Below the pieces are notes generated by a model. That model was not told the origin of the DNA and searched no databases. It saw only the letters and a program-made list of their open reading frames with translations. Made by a program: the position numbers and the translations under genes. From DAIPKP01 sp964539095 (GTDB lineage Bacteria > Synergistota > Synergistia > Synergistales > Aminiphilaceae): a stretch of 64,000 nt of DNA. Position 1 is the first letter of the stretch, and each line of letters starts with the position of its first letter. This document shows positions 33,671 to 41,327 of the stretch, in pieces. The stretch is from NCBI GenBank assembly GCA_964539095.1, contig CAZIFL010000001.1, positions 62,001-126,000 on the forward strand. The letters are read 5' to 3'.

Positions 33671-34822
33671 CTATTCACGCACATCCTTCGTGCACTCAAA
33701 GGTTTCCCGGTAGGTAATGCGTCGTTTTTTCTGTTCCTCCATGACGAACTCGAAGAGGGGATCCGAAGCGGCAAGCTTTTCCGGGGCTAAAACTCCCTTT
33801 TGGGGGATCAGCCCCTTGGCGAGAGCCCGGGCGAAGATGGCGCAGGTGCATCCGGTACAGCGGCTCATGGAGGTGTTCCAGGTAATTTCATCGAAACGGT
33901 CCTCCAGATACCAGCTGTAGCGTACCCGATCCTTACCCCGGAAGCCTTCTACCTCTACAAGCATCACCGTAAGATCCCGATCTCCCTCTTCAGGCTTCAT
34001 CTCCCACATGGGAAAGAGAAGGTCCGCCGCCACTTCCAGAGGGGAGACTTCGGCACCGCCGAGCTTTCGAGGAGTTGCATCGAAGAGTCCCATGCTCCGG
34101 AGAAGGCGCATCTGCTCCACGTGCCCCGGCCAGCGCATGGTCATCTCTCCCACGTTACGTCCTGGAATATTCTTTAAAAGGCTCCGGAGTCCGTCCGTGT
34201 AGAAGGCCTCCAGAGTCCCCACGGGGAAATCTTTAAGGTGGAGCCCCGAAGTAGCCTCGTCCACCACGAGCTTGCGCTCCCGAATGTACCGGGCGGGACG
34301 GGTAAACTCTTCGATGCAATCCTTAGGAGACCAGGTTACCTGATAATTGAAGGGAGGTACGGGTTTATCAGGAATGCCACCCACGTAGATAAAGGCCTCA
34401 TCCACCTCATCCATAAGAGCTGCTCCCCGTCCCATAAGGAAGTTGGACATCCCCGGAGCTACTCCGATATCGGGTACCACGGTGACATCATTTTTCAGCG
34501 CCAGATTGTGAAGAAGATCGAAATCCTCCGCCATGAAGGAGATGTCAGCGAGAGATGTTCCCGTCTCGATAACCGCCTTCATCATCTCGTATCCGAACTG
34601 TCCCGGTACTCCTGCGGTTGCCACATCGGCTTTCTCGAGAATTCTCCGCAACGCCGCAACATCCGTCCCCGAGGCTACCTCGGTGGTTATCTGAGGGAAC
34701 TTTTCTTTAAGCTTTTCGAGAGCCTTCGGGTTGGGGTCCACCACGGTAACTTCAAAATCTTTAAGAAGATCCTCTACGATAACCTGTCCTACCAGACCAG
34801 CCCCTATCTGAACAACCTGCAA
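33671..34822 (-). CDS. Saccharopine-dehydrogenase-family oxidoreductase (lysine-6-dehydrogenase-like)
   Basis: This 383-aa NAD(P)-dependent enzyme of the saccharopine/lysine dehydrogenase superfamily has an N-terminal Rossmann motif (QIGAGLVG) with an acidic NAD-discriminating residue (VVDPNP), a central VAPGMSNFLMG helix and an RPARY region. A cysteine-rich stretch (SRCTGCTCAIF) near residue 335 is unusual. The reaction cannot be fixed; lysine or amino-acid redox is plausible in an amino-acid fermenter. The start is TTG with GGAGGTGA upstream. Confidence 0.85.
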   Translation of the reverse strand: MQVVQIGAGLVGQVIVEDLLKDFEVTVVDPNPKALEKLKEKFPQITTEVASGTDVAALRRILEKADVATAGVPGQFGYEMMKAVIETGTSLADISFMAEDFDLLHNLALKNDVTVVPDIGVAPGMSNFLMGRGAALMDEVDEAFIYVGGIPDKPVPPFNYQVTWSPKDCIEEFTRPARYIRERKLVVDEATSGLHLKDFPVGTLEAFYTDGLRSLLKNIPGRNVGEMTMRWPGHVEQMRLLRSMGLFDATPRKLGGAEVSPLEVAADLLFPMWEMKPEEGDRDLTVMLVEVEGFRGKDRVRYSWYLEDRFDEITWNTSMSRCTGCTCAIFARALAKGLIPQKGVLAPEKLAASDPLFEFVMEEQKKRRITYRETFECTKDVRE

Positions 34823-34839
34823 AGCAAATCACCTCCGAT

Positions 34840-34856
34840 AAATGTCGTGTACATTT
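34840..34856. promoter_or_regulatory. Palindromic site between the -10 and start of the dehydrogenase
   Basis: AAATGT (34840-34845) and ACATTT (34851-34856) form an inverted repeat with a 5-base spacer just downstream of the minus-strand promoter, where a repressor could block initiation. Confidence 0.45.
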
Positions 34857-34864
34857 GTGTTCCA

Positions 34865-34893
34865 GCATAGCACATCCTCGCCTTGTGTGCAAT
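34865..34893 (-). promoter_or_regulatory. Promoter of the dehydrogenase (minus strand)
   Basis: Read on the minus strand: TTGCAC, a 17-bp spacer and TATGCT. On the plus strand these are GTGCAA 34888-34893 and AGCATA 34865-34870. Confidence 0.7.
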
Positions 34894-34951
34894 ATTGTTT
34901 TTTCTGTCTTGCATGGAGTCTTTCAAAATAAAAAGTTTTGGAGATCCTTTC

Positions 34952-34980
34952 TTGGAGCTTGGAGAATCCTGAAGTATATT
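34952..34980 (+). promoter_or_regulatory. Promoter candidate of truD
   Basis: TTGGAG (34952-34957), a 17-bp spacer and TATATT (34975-34980). The predicted start falls within the GAGGAGG at 34983-34989. A second, weaker pair (TTGTTA, 15 bp, TATAAA near 35008-35035) exists. Confidence 0.5.
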
Positions 34981-35000
34981 TAGAGGAGGCAAAAGTAAAG

Positions 35001-35060
35001 GTGTTCTTATTGTTAAATCTTCTAAAACACTATAAATGGAGAGCAGGTGAAGATGCGTGA
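35001..35060 (+). CDS. Possible 19-aa leader ORF overlapping the truD start
   Basis: GTG 35001 opens a 19-codon frame (MFLLLNLLKHYKWRAGEDA) that ends at a TGA sharing bases with the GTG of truD (GTGA, 35057-35060). GGAGG lies 11 bases upstream of its start. It would couple translation into truD, but the predicted transcription start is too close to the ribosome site, so it is a low-confidence call. Confidence 0.3.
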   Translation: MFLLLNLLKHYKWRAGEDA

Positions 35061-36223
35061 AGATAAAAAGTACCCCGCAGGATTTTCAGGTGGAGGAGCG
35101 TATCTCTCTTCCCATAGCTTCACGGGGGGCGTATGCTGTCTATCGCCTCTGGAAACGGGGAATCACCACGCTGGAAGCGCTTCAAAGGCTTTCTCGTGCA
35201 TGCAGGGTCCCTGAAAGTGAGATTCGTTATGGAGGAAAGAAGGATCGTCAGGGGGAGACTGTACAATTTGTAACGGTGCCCTCTCATCGCAACCTCAGCT
35301 ATCGAGAGGGGGATCTCTGCTCTTCCTTGGAGGGATATGCTGAGGAACCCATGGGGCCTCTCTGGATTACGGAAAATGCCTTCCAGCTGGTACTTCGGGA
35401 GATTCCCTCTGCCGGGGAGGCCCATGCAATCTGCGAAAAGGCCCATGAAATCTCTCGTCGGGGGATGCCGAACTATTACGATGATCAGCGTTTCGGTGCC
35501 CAGGGAAATACCCGGGAGTTTTTTGCGGAAAAGCTCCTTCAGGGGAACCCCTCAGAAGCTCTAAAGCTCTACTTTACCGAGATTCATCCCCAGGCCCCCC
35601 AGAGAGTACGGCGCAGAAGTGTTTTTATCTCCCGGCACTGGGGAGATTGGCGCAAGATCTATCCTTTCTGCAAAAAAGGGCTCCCACTGAAAGTTCTCAG
35701 CATGCTACGGCAGGACGATTCCCCCTCGGGATTCTGGAAGGGAGTCAACACCCTTTCGGGAGAGCTTTTGGGGATTTATATCTCCTCCTTCCAGTCCTTT
35801 CTCTGGAACCGGCTTCTCGGAAACTACCTCTTTCAGGGATGGCAGGAGGAGGATCTTCTCTGCGTTTCCTGCGCCCTCTGGAGCTTCCCTGTGGGAGTAT
35901 CAAAGAAAGCCTCCTTCTTCCTTCCGGAACCCTGTGAAATTCCTTCGCATGCAGCGGAGACACCCCCCATGGAGCCGAATCTTTACAAGCTCTGGATAGG
36001 GGTTTTGAAAGAACGGTCTCTCTCTCCTGAAATGTTTGCTCTTCCAGAGCTTCAAAGAGCCTATTTCGGATCTTTTCAACGTCCCTCTCTGGTTTTTCCC
36101 CGGAAGATGCAAGCCTTTGTAGAACCTGAAGAATCAGGAAAATTTCAAAGAGTAAGCCTTTCTTTCACCCTTCCGCGTGGAAGCTATGCAACGCTTTTGG
36201 TAAAGTCTATTAGAATATTGTGA
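35057..36223 (+). CDS. truD: tRNA pseudouridine-13 synthase TruD
   Basis: TruD makes pseudouridine 13 in tRNA-Glu. The 388-aa protein has the catalytic-aspartate motif YGGKKDRQGET, the NYYDDQRFG segment and a C-terminal FTLPRGSYATLL, all typical of TruD. ProRS-like, truD, fadL and speD all lie in this part of the window. The start GTG 35057 has a purine-rich AGGTGAAG upstream. TruD is best known from Gammaproteobacteria and archaea; its presence here may reflect transfer (inference). Confidence 0.9.
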   Translation: MKIKSTPQDFQVEERISLPIASRGAYAVYRLWKRGITTLEALQRLSRACRVPESEIRYGGKKDRQGETVQFVTVPSHRNLSYREGDLCSSLEGYAEEPMGPLWITENAFQLVLREIPSAGEAHAICEKAHEISRRGMPNYYDDQRFGAQGNTREFFAEKLLQGNPSEALKLYFTEIHPQAPQRVRRRSVFISRHWGDWRKIYPFCKKGLPLKVLSMLRQDDSPSGFWKGVNTLSGELLGIYISSFQSFLWNRLLGNYLFQGWQEEDLLCVSCALWSFPVGVSKKASFFLPEPCEIPSHAAETPPMEPNLYKLWIGVLKERSLSPEMFALPELQRAYFGSFQRPSLVFPRKMQAFVEPEESGKFQRVSLSFTLPRGSYATLLVKSIRIL

Positions 36224-36446
36224 CGATAGGGGAGAAAGAAAGAAATCCACTCTATAGAAAGAATTGCATGCCTATGCTATACATGTACGTAGCCGTGTAT
36301 TTTGATCAGGGCCTTCTTGAGAGTTTCTGCAAGTATGGCAACGTTATGAAAAGAGAGAACCTCTGCTTGCCTGACTGTGGCGCTCGGGTCTCGCCTTTTC
36401 TGGCGTTGCGATGTTTTTTAAGGCCTACAGACGAGGGGGAGATGGA
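36224..36446. other. Leader of the fadL gene
   Basis: I see no convincing gene here. A TGCTATAC at about 36274-36281 could be an extended -10, and a GGCG/CGCC hairpin with TTTTC lies near 36379-36400, but neither is strong. Confidence 0.3.
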
Positions 36447-36449
36447 GTG

Positions 36450-37772
36450 GTGTTTTTGGTAGCGAGAAATCGGGAGAGATGGCAGTTTTTTTACGGTGTG
36501 TTTCTTGTGCTCTGGGGGCTTGTATTGTTTCCCGGTAAAGCTCTGGCCGCAGGATTTGCGCTGTACGAATTTGGGGCCCGGGGAAATGCCCTTGGGGGTA
36601 CTCTTGTGGGGCGGGCAGACGACCCTTCGGCGGTCTACTTTAACCCTGCAGGCATTACCCAGCTTCAGGGAGAGCAAATGATGCTTGGATTTACAGCCAT
36701 CACCCCTTCTGCAAAGATAGAAGCTTTCGATTGGGGAATCGGCTCAAATCGGGACAAAACCTTCTGGCCCCCCCATATGTACTATACCAAACAGATTAGT
36801 GACACCCAATGGTGGGGGATTGGTCTTTTCACTCGCTTTGGTTTGGGAACGGATTTCGACCATGATTGGTTTGGACGCTATAATCATTATAAAACGGAAA
36901 TTACCAGCCTTTCGTTGAACCCCGTCTACGCGTGGAAGCTGAACGATACTCTTTCGGTTGCCCTTGGAGTAGAGGCCATGTGGTTTCAGTATGATACCTG
37001 GAAAAAACTTGATTGGGCTGCCATTGCATCGGGGACGCTTCCCGACCCTTCTACCCACATGGCAGATATCGACAGCCATCTTCTCGGAGATAGCTGGGGA
37101 TATGGTATGAATATCGCTCTTCACTGGCGTCCCACGGAGAAATCCCGTTTCGGCCTGAGCTGGCGAAGTTCGGTAAAGCAGAGCCTCAAGGGGGATATCA
37201 CCTTTCAGAAGCCCACTCTTCCCGACCCCTACACCATTCCGGAGGGATTTTTTGAAAACACAGGAGCGCGTGGAGATGTAACCTTGCCGGATACTCTTTC
37301 CCTGGGATGGGCTTATCAGATCTCCGATCGCCTCTCCGTGGAGATCGGGGGAGTCTGGACTAAGTGGAGCACCTATGATTCCATGACTATCTACTATGAT
37401 GACCCCCTGGTTCCGATCAATCCGGATTCCCGCTCTTCCTACTCTCCCAAACACTGGAAAGATGCCTGGCGGTATGCCATTGGAGTGGAATATGCTCTTT
37501 CGGATACGTGGGATCTGCGGCTGGGGTACGTCTACGATCAATCTCCCATTCCCGATGCGTATGTAGATTACATCGTTCCCACGGATGACCGGCAGATCTA
37601 CTGTGTAGGCTTCGGCTGGAAGGGAGAGCGCTGGACGGTCGATCTCTCCTACATGTATCTCAATATGGATAACCGCTACATTGCGGGAGATCCGCGTATC
37701 GGTGTTTACCCCTCCCGCCTCATCGACGGGGATACCCAGCTCATCGGCCTGAGTGTAAGCTGGAGCTTTTAG
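36450..37772 (+). CDS. FadL/OmpP1/TodX-family outer membrane transporter
   Basis: This is a 440-aa outer-membrane beta-barrel with a signal peptide (FFYGVFLVLWGLVLFPGKALA) followed by the family hatch segment GNALGGTLVGRADDPSA and NPAGITQLQGEQ. It has many amphipathic strands and ends with an aromatic C-terminal residue (SWSF), as expected for BAM-inserted barrels. Such porins move long-chain fatty acids or aromatic compounds. The start is GTG 36450 or 36447 after AGGGGGAG; ATG 36411 lacks a good site. It shows that the organism has an outer membrane. Confidence 0.9.
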   Translation: MFLVARNRERWQFFYGVFLVLWGLVLFPGKALAAGFALYEFGARGNALGGTLVGRADDPSAVYFNPAGITQLQGEQMMLGFTAITPSAKIEAFDWGIGSNRDKTFWPPHMYYTKQISDTQWWGIGLFTRFGLGTDFDHDWFGRYNHYKTEITSLSLNPVYAWKLNDTLSVALGVEAMWFQYDTWKKLDWAAIASGTLPDPSTHMADIDSHLLGDSWGYGMNIALHWRPTEKSRFGLSWRSSVKQSLKGDITFQKPTLPDPYTIPEGFFENTGARGDVTLPDTLSLGWAYQISDRLSVEIGGVWTKWSTYDSMTIYYDDPLVPINPDSRSSYSPKHWKDAWRYAIGVEYALSDTWDLRLGYVYDQSPIPDAYVDYIVPTDDRQIYCVGFGWKGERWTVDLSYMYLNMDNRYIAGDPRIGVYPSRLIDGDTQLIGLSVSWSF

Positions 37773-37783
37773 GAGAAACTTTC

Positions 37784-37804
37784 ACGGGAAAGTTCCCGTT
37801 TTTT
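37784..37804 (+). terminator. Terminator after fadL
   Basis: ACGGGA (37784-37789) pairs with TCCCGT (37794-37799) across an AAGT loop, followed by a T run. Confidence 0.75.
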
Positions 37805-37836
37805 GCCCGGGATATTCCTAAATTGAAAAAATAGCG

Positions 37837-37842
37837 TATAAT
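37837..37842 (+). promoter_or_regulatory. Possible -10 of speD
   Basis: A perfect TATAAT lies 4 bases before the first leader stem, but the nearest TTGAAA (37823) is only 8 bases upstream, so the -35 is unclear. Confidence 0.4.
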
Positions 37843-37845
37843 GGA

Positions 37846-37891
37846 CCTCCGGAATGGAGGAAGACGTACTGCATGCCACATGTCTTCCTCC
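37846..37891 (+). promoter_or_regulatory. speD leader with two mutually exclusive hairpins
   Basis: GGAGGAAGAC (37856-37865) pairs perfectly with GTCTTCCTCC (37882-37891), followed by TGATTTTGTTG. The same GGAGG can instead pair with CCTCC at 37846-37850 in an early, short hairpin. Alternative folding of this kind is a hallmark of attenuators or riboswitches. It resembles no class I know. The 230-base leader ends at TTG 38073. Confidence 0.55.
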
Positions 37892-38072
37892 TGATTTTGT
37901 TGTGTTTGGAGTTGTAATGGCAGTCCAGAAGGGCAGTCATGGACTTTCCGGGATGGAATCTGTTTACGTAGCGTTCCTGTGGTCTTGGAAAGAGGAAAAG
38001 GTTTCTTCCAGAATAGGAAGGAAAGCCGGTTTGCACAGAGCAGGCCCTGGTAAACATAGGGGAGGTAGAAAG

Positions 38073-38933
38073 TTGGAAATAAAACCCGTCAAAAAGGTAA
38101 AAAAGATGAAGCTTTACGGTTTTAATAACCTCACGAAAACCTTGAGTTTTAACATGTACGACATCTGCTACGCTAAAACACCGCAACACCGTAAGGAATA
38201 CATCGCCTACACTGATGAAGAATACAATGCGGATCGCCTTACGGGAATTCTCACAGAAGTCAACAATATCATCGGATCACAGATTTTGAACATTGCTAAG
38301 CAGGACTACGATCCTCAGGGCGCCAGCGTGACTATGCTTGTTTCAGAGGAGATGGTCGAGCAGCACGATTCTCCCGAAAATGGAGACTTACCGGAGTTTG
38401 ATCCCAAAGTTGAAGAGGAAGATGAGGCTCCGGGACCTCTTCCTGATGCAGTAGTGGCACATCTCGACAAAAGCCACATCACGGTGCATACCTATCCCGA
38501 AAGCCACCCTTATCAGGGGATCAGCACCTTTCGAGCGGATATCGATGTCTCTACCTGTGGCCGCATCTCCCCCCTCAAAGCGTTGAACTATCTTATTCAC
38601 GAATTCGATCCGGATATCGCGATCATCGACTATCGGGTTCGGGGATTTACTCGTACGGTAGACGGAGAGAAAATCTTTATTGATCATAAAATCAACTCCA
38701 TCCAGAACTACATTGCCAGTGATACCAGGGATAAATACCAGATGATCGATGTTAACGTCTATCAGGAGAATATCTTCCAGACCAAGATGATTCTCAAGGA
38801 GTTTGATCTTGACAACTATCTCTTCGGAGCGGGCAAAAAAGACTTCATCCCCCGGGAGAAGAAACGGATAAAGCAGGCCCTCAAAAAAGAAATGTACGAG
38901 ATTTTTACCGGAAGAAATGTGAGAAAAATGTAA
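38073..38933 (+). CDS. speD: S-adenosylmethionine decarboxylase (E. coli-type)
   Basis: SpeD supplies decarboxylated SAM for spermidine synthesis. The 286-aa proenzyme carries the self-cleavage site AHLDKSHITVH (between Lys133 and Ser134; Ser becomes pyruvoyl) and is strikingly like E. coli SpeD over its length (YGFNNLTKTLSF, DICYAKT, STCGRISPLKALNYLIH, NVYQENIFQTKM). It has a longer acidic insert (~92-120) before the cleavage site. The TTG start follows GGGGAGG with 7-bp spacing; the frame is open upstream to 37854. No speE is adjacent. Confidence 0.95.
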   Translation: MEIKPVKKVKKMKLYGFNNLTKTLSFNMYDICYAKTPQHRKEYIAYTDEEYNADRLTGILTEVNNIIGSQILNIAKQDYDPQGASVTMLVSEEMVEQHDSPENGDLPEFDPKVEEEDEAPGPLPDAVVAHLDKSHITVHTYPESHPYQGISTFRADIDVSTCGRISPLKALNYLIHEFDPDIAIIDYRVRGFTRTVDGEKIFIDHKINSIQNYIASDTRDKYQMIDVNVYQENIFQTKMILKEFDLDNYLFGAGKKDFIPREKKRIKQALKKEMYEIFTGRNVRKM

Positions 38934-39027
38934 ATGAATTTTTTTTGTGCCTTGTGGAGTTTTTCCGTTTCAGAAGGGCGTTTTTTTGACATGTCTTTTG
39001 TTGCCGCCTCTTAGGGAGAGCCTTTTC

Positions 39028-39489
39028 GTGACTTGGGCCCATCGGGAAGAGTACATGCGTCTTGCTCTGGAAGAGGCCGAGAAGGCCGCCCGGAGAGGGG
39101 ATGTCCCCGTAGGGGCGGTACTTGTCCGTGGGGGGGAGGTTCTTGCCTCCGCAGGCAATGTCCGGGTTCAGCATAACAGTCCTTTGGGGCATGCGGAGCT
39201 TGAGGTTCTTCGAAAGGCGGCTCTGCGGGAGCGCTCATGGCGCTTTGATGGAGCAGAGCTTTACGTAACCCTGGAGCCCTGTACCATGTGTTGTGGGGCG
39301 CTCCTGCAGTGCCGGGTGGCAAGCATCTGTTACGGAGCTTCAGATCCCCGGGCAGGGGGAGCGGGAACGCTCTATAATATTCCGGAGGATTCGAGAATGC
39401 CCTTCCGCTGCAAGGTTTACCGGGGGATTCTCGAGGAAGAGTGCAAAAAAGTTCTCCAGGATTTTTTCCTGACCAGACGAAAAAAATAG
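39028..39489 (+). CDS. tadA: tRNA adenosine deaminase
   Basis: TadA converts A34 to inosine in tRNA-Arg(ACG). The 153-aa protein has the zinc motif GHAELEVL and LEPCTMCCGALLQCR. GTG 39028 follows AGGGAGAG; the in-frame extension to 38947 is spurious. CDA-family guanine or cytosine deaminases are less likely given length, motif and general ubiquity. It is preceded by a 94-base gap after speD, and a hairpin (39528-39555) lies downstream. Confidence 0.93.
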   Translation: MTWAHREEYMRLALEEAEKAARRGDVPVGAVLVRGGEVLASAGNVRVQHNSPLGHAELEVLRKAALRERSWRFDGAELYVTLEPCTMCCGALLQCRVASICYGASDPRAGGAGTLYNIPEDSRMPFRCKVYRGILEEECKKVLQDFFLTRRKK

Positions 39490-39527
39490 CCATGACAAAA
39501 GCAGGGGAGAGACCTGCGGAGCAGAAG

Positions 39528-39555
39528 GAGCCGAACTTTCAAGAGAGTTCGGCTC
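39528..39555. terminator. Hairpin between tadA and arcC
   Basis: GAGCCGAACT (39528-39537) pairs exactly with AGTTCGGCTC (39546-39555), with an 8-base loop. The flanks are only weakly T-rich in either direction, so it is a moderate terminator at best. Confidence 0.5.
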
Positions 39556-39601
39556 TTCATCGTATGGTAGTGTTGTTGTTTTCCGTTTATTCCTGCGTTG
39601 C

Positions 39602-40558
39602 TTAGGCCATGGTGACTACGGTGCCTTCTTTTCCGTCCAGAGCTTCCACTGCTTTAGAAAGAGACGTGATGATAGCTTTCTTGCCGGGGAAAGTTCGGGC
39701 AAATTTCACCGCTGCCATCACCTTGGGGAGCATGCTTCCGGGAGCAAAATGCCCTTCTTCGATGTAGCCGATAGCCTCGGATACGGTCATGGAGGAAAGA
39801 ACCCGCTGATCCGGTTTGTTAAAATTAAGGCATACCCGATCCACTTCTGTGAGAATGAGAAGAACATCCGCCCCAATATCCTCAGCGAGCTTTTCCGCAG
39901 CAAGATCCTTGTCGATTACAGCCGCTACCCCCGTGAGGGAGCCATCCATGTTCTCTATCACAGGGATACCTCCCCCCCCTGCGGTAACGACGATGGTGGT
40001 ATCCCAGAGGCGCTTTACCGCATCAATCTCAGTAATCTTCTTTGGTTCCGGAGATGCTACTACACGGCGCCATCCTCTTCCGGCATCTTCCTTCATGACG
40101 TATCCCTTCTCCTCGGCAATGCGTTTTGCTTCTTCCTCGGAATAGAAGGGGCCGATGGGTTTGGTTGGTTTTTCGAAAGCCGGATCCCTGGGATCCACAA
40201 CAACCTGAGTGACGAGGGTTACCACAGGAACGTTGCGATTACGATTCCGCAGGGCATCCCGGAGAGCCTGCTGAATGTGATAGCCGATATACCCCTGACT
40301 CATTGATCCACAGACATCAAAGGGCATGGCGGGGGTCTGGGGGTTCGCTGCCGCAGCGATCTCCTGGGCGAGGACAATACGCCCTACCTGGGGACCGTTT
40401 CCGTGGACTACTGCCATTTCATAGCCCCGACAGCTGATCTCCGCCAGGTGAGCGGCGGTCTTCTGTACCACATCAAGCTGGGCTTCTGCCGTGGGGGGGG
40501 TTCCTGCTTCCTGTAATGCGTTTCCTCCGAGAGCGACGACAATCTTTGTACTTTCCAT
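39602..40558 (-). CDS. arcC: Carbamate kinase
   Basis: Carbamate kinase makes ATP from carbamoyl phosphate and ADP in arginine or purine fermentation. The 318-aa protein shows VALGGNAL, VVHGNGPQVG, TAGGGGIPV, AVIDKD, LTEVDRV, FAPGSMLPKV and the final GKEGTVV, all family signatures. ATG 40558 on the minus strand has AGGAGAGG upstream. No arginine deiminase genes are nearby. It is divergent from the tRNA-Ser pair. Confidence 0.95.
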   Translation of the reverse strand: MESTKIVVALGGNALQEAGTPPTAEAQLDVVQKTAAHLAEISCRGYEMAVVHGNGPQVGRIVLAQEIAAAANPQTPAMPFDVCGSMSQGYIGYHIQQALRDALRNRNRNVPVVTLVTQVVVDPRDPAFEKPTKPIGPFYSEEEAKRIAEEKGYVMKEDAGRGWRRVVASPEPKKITEIDAVKRLWDTTIVVTAGGGGIPVIENMDGSLTGVAAVIDKDLAAEKLAEDIGADVLLILTEVDRVCLNFNKPDQRVLSSMTVSEAIGYIEEGHFAPGSMLPKVMAAVKFARTFPGKKAIITSLSKAVEALDGKEGTVVTMA

Positions 40559-40717
40559 AGCTACACCTCTCCTTTTTTTGGATCCCACAAGGGTTTTCCA
40601 GTAAAAAACGGTGAAAAAACCAGGGGATTCTCCCCGGGGGATTCCTGAGTGGGACTTCCCCGTATTGTAAACCAAATAGGGCTTTTTGTTCAATATGGAA
40701 AGAGGCGAAAAAGCATC

Positions 40718-40746
40718 TTGCCACAAGTCTCTTTTTGCGGTACAAT
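40718..40746 (+). promoter_or_regulatory. Promoter of the tRNA-Ser pair
   Basis: TTGCCA (40718-40723), a 17-bp spacer and TACAAT (40741-40746). The predicted start is ~30 bases before the first tRNA. Confidence 0.8.
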
Positions 40747-40784
40747 CCCCTCCGTTGCACATATTCCTATAGGGGCGATTATGC

Positions 40785-40877
40785 GGAGGGGTGGCCGAGC
40801 GGTCGAAGGCGGGCGACTCGAAATCGTCTGGGCGGTGTTGAGCCGTCCCGTGGGTTCAAATCCCACCCTCTCCGCCA
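40785..40877 (+). tRNA. tRNA-Ser (anticodon CGA)
   Basis: A 93-base class II tRNA with acceptor GGAGGGG/CCTCTCC, the TGGCCGAG start, anticodon loop CTCGAAA (anticodon CGA), a long variable arm and an encoded CCA. It reads UCG. It is cotranscribed with the next tRNA. Confidence 0.97.
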
Positions 40878-40911
40878 GTAATAGGCTGTAAAAATGTACG
40901 TCCATAACTAC

Positions 40912-41005
40912 GGAGGAGTGGCCGAGAGGTCGAAGGCGCACGCCTGGAGAGCGTGTAGACGGGCCTAAACCTGTCTCGTGGGTTCAAATCCCACCTCCTC
41001 CGCCA
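40912..41005 (+). tRNA. tRNA-Ser (anticodon GGA)
   Basis: A 94-base class II tRNA with acceptor GGAGGAG/CTCCTCC, anticodon loop CTGGAGA (anticodon GGA), a long variable arm and an encoded CCA. It reads UCC and UCU. A terminator follows at 41019. Confidence 0.97.
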
Positions 41006-41018
41006 TCAGAGAAAATGT

Positions 41019-41062
41019 AACCGTCGGGAGAATCTAAAAACCCGACGGTTGCTTGTTTTTTC
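41019..41062 (+). terminator. Terminator of the tRNA-Ser operon
   Basis: AACCGTCGGG (41019-41028) pairs with CCCGACGGTT (41041-41050), and GCTTGTTTTTT follows. Confidence 0.85.
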
Positions 41063-41090
41063 TTAATATATTTCATGACTTACAACGGTC

Positions 41091-41132
41091 AAAGCCCTTG
41101 TCTTTCGGAGAGTTCCGATAGATAGGGGCTTT
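41091..41132. other. Unassigned hairpin
   Basis: AAAGCCC (41091-41097) pairs with GGGCTTT (41126-41132), enclosing TCGGA/TCCGA. It lies in the 260-base gap before the ADP-ribosylglycohydrolase gene. The remaining gap holds a GCAACC/GGTTGC palindrome (41190-41204) but no clear promoter or gene. Confidence 0.4.
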
Positions 41133-41327
41133 CATGTCCTGAGGAGAGTCTATGCTAGAATGGCAAAAATTAGGATTGATATCGGATTGGCAACCATGGG
41201 TTGCGGTAGAGTGAGGAAGAATGTATAACGTAACTACTACCTGCTCCGACGAGTAATCGTTGTTTTCTTGTGGAAATATGCCGGAGAAATGCCAGTAAAA
41301 TGAAAGAAGAGAAGAAGGAACAAAAAC

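Noticed and set aside
36220..36462. 80-codon frame between truD and fadL
   Set aside because: No ribosome site, cysteine-rich random-looking sequence; it overlaps the fadL start region.
40649..40891. 80-codon frame across the tRNA-Ser promoter and gene
   Set aside because: It reads through the tRNA-Ser(CGA) gene and is not coding.
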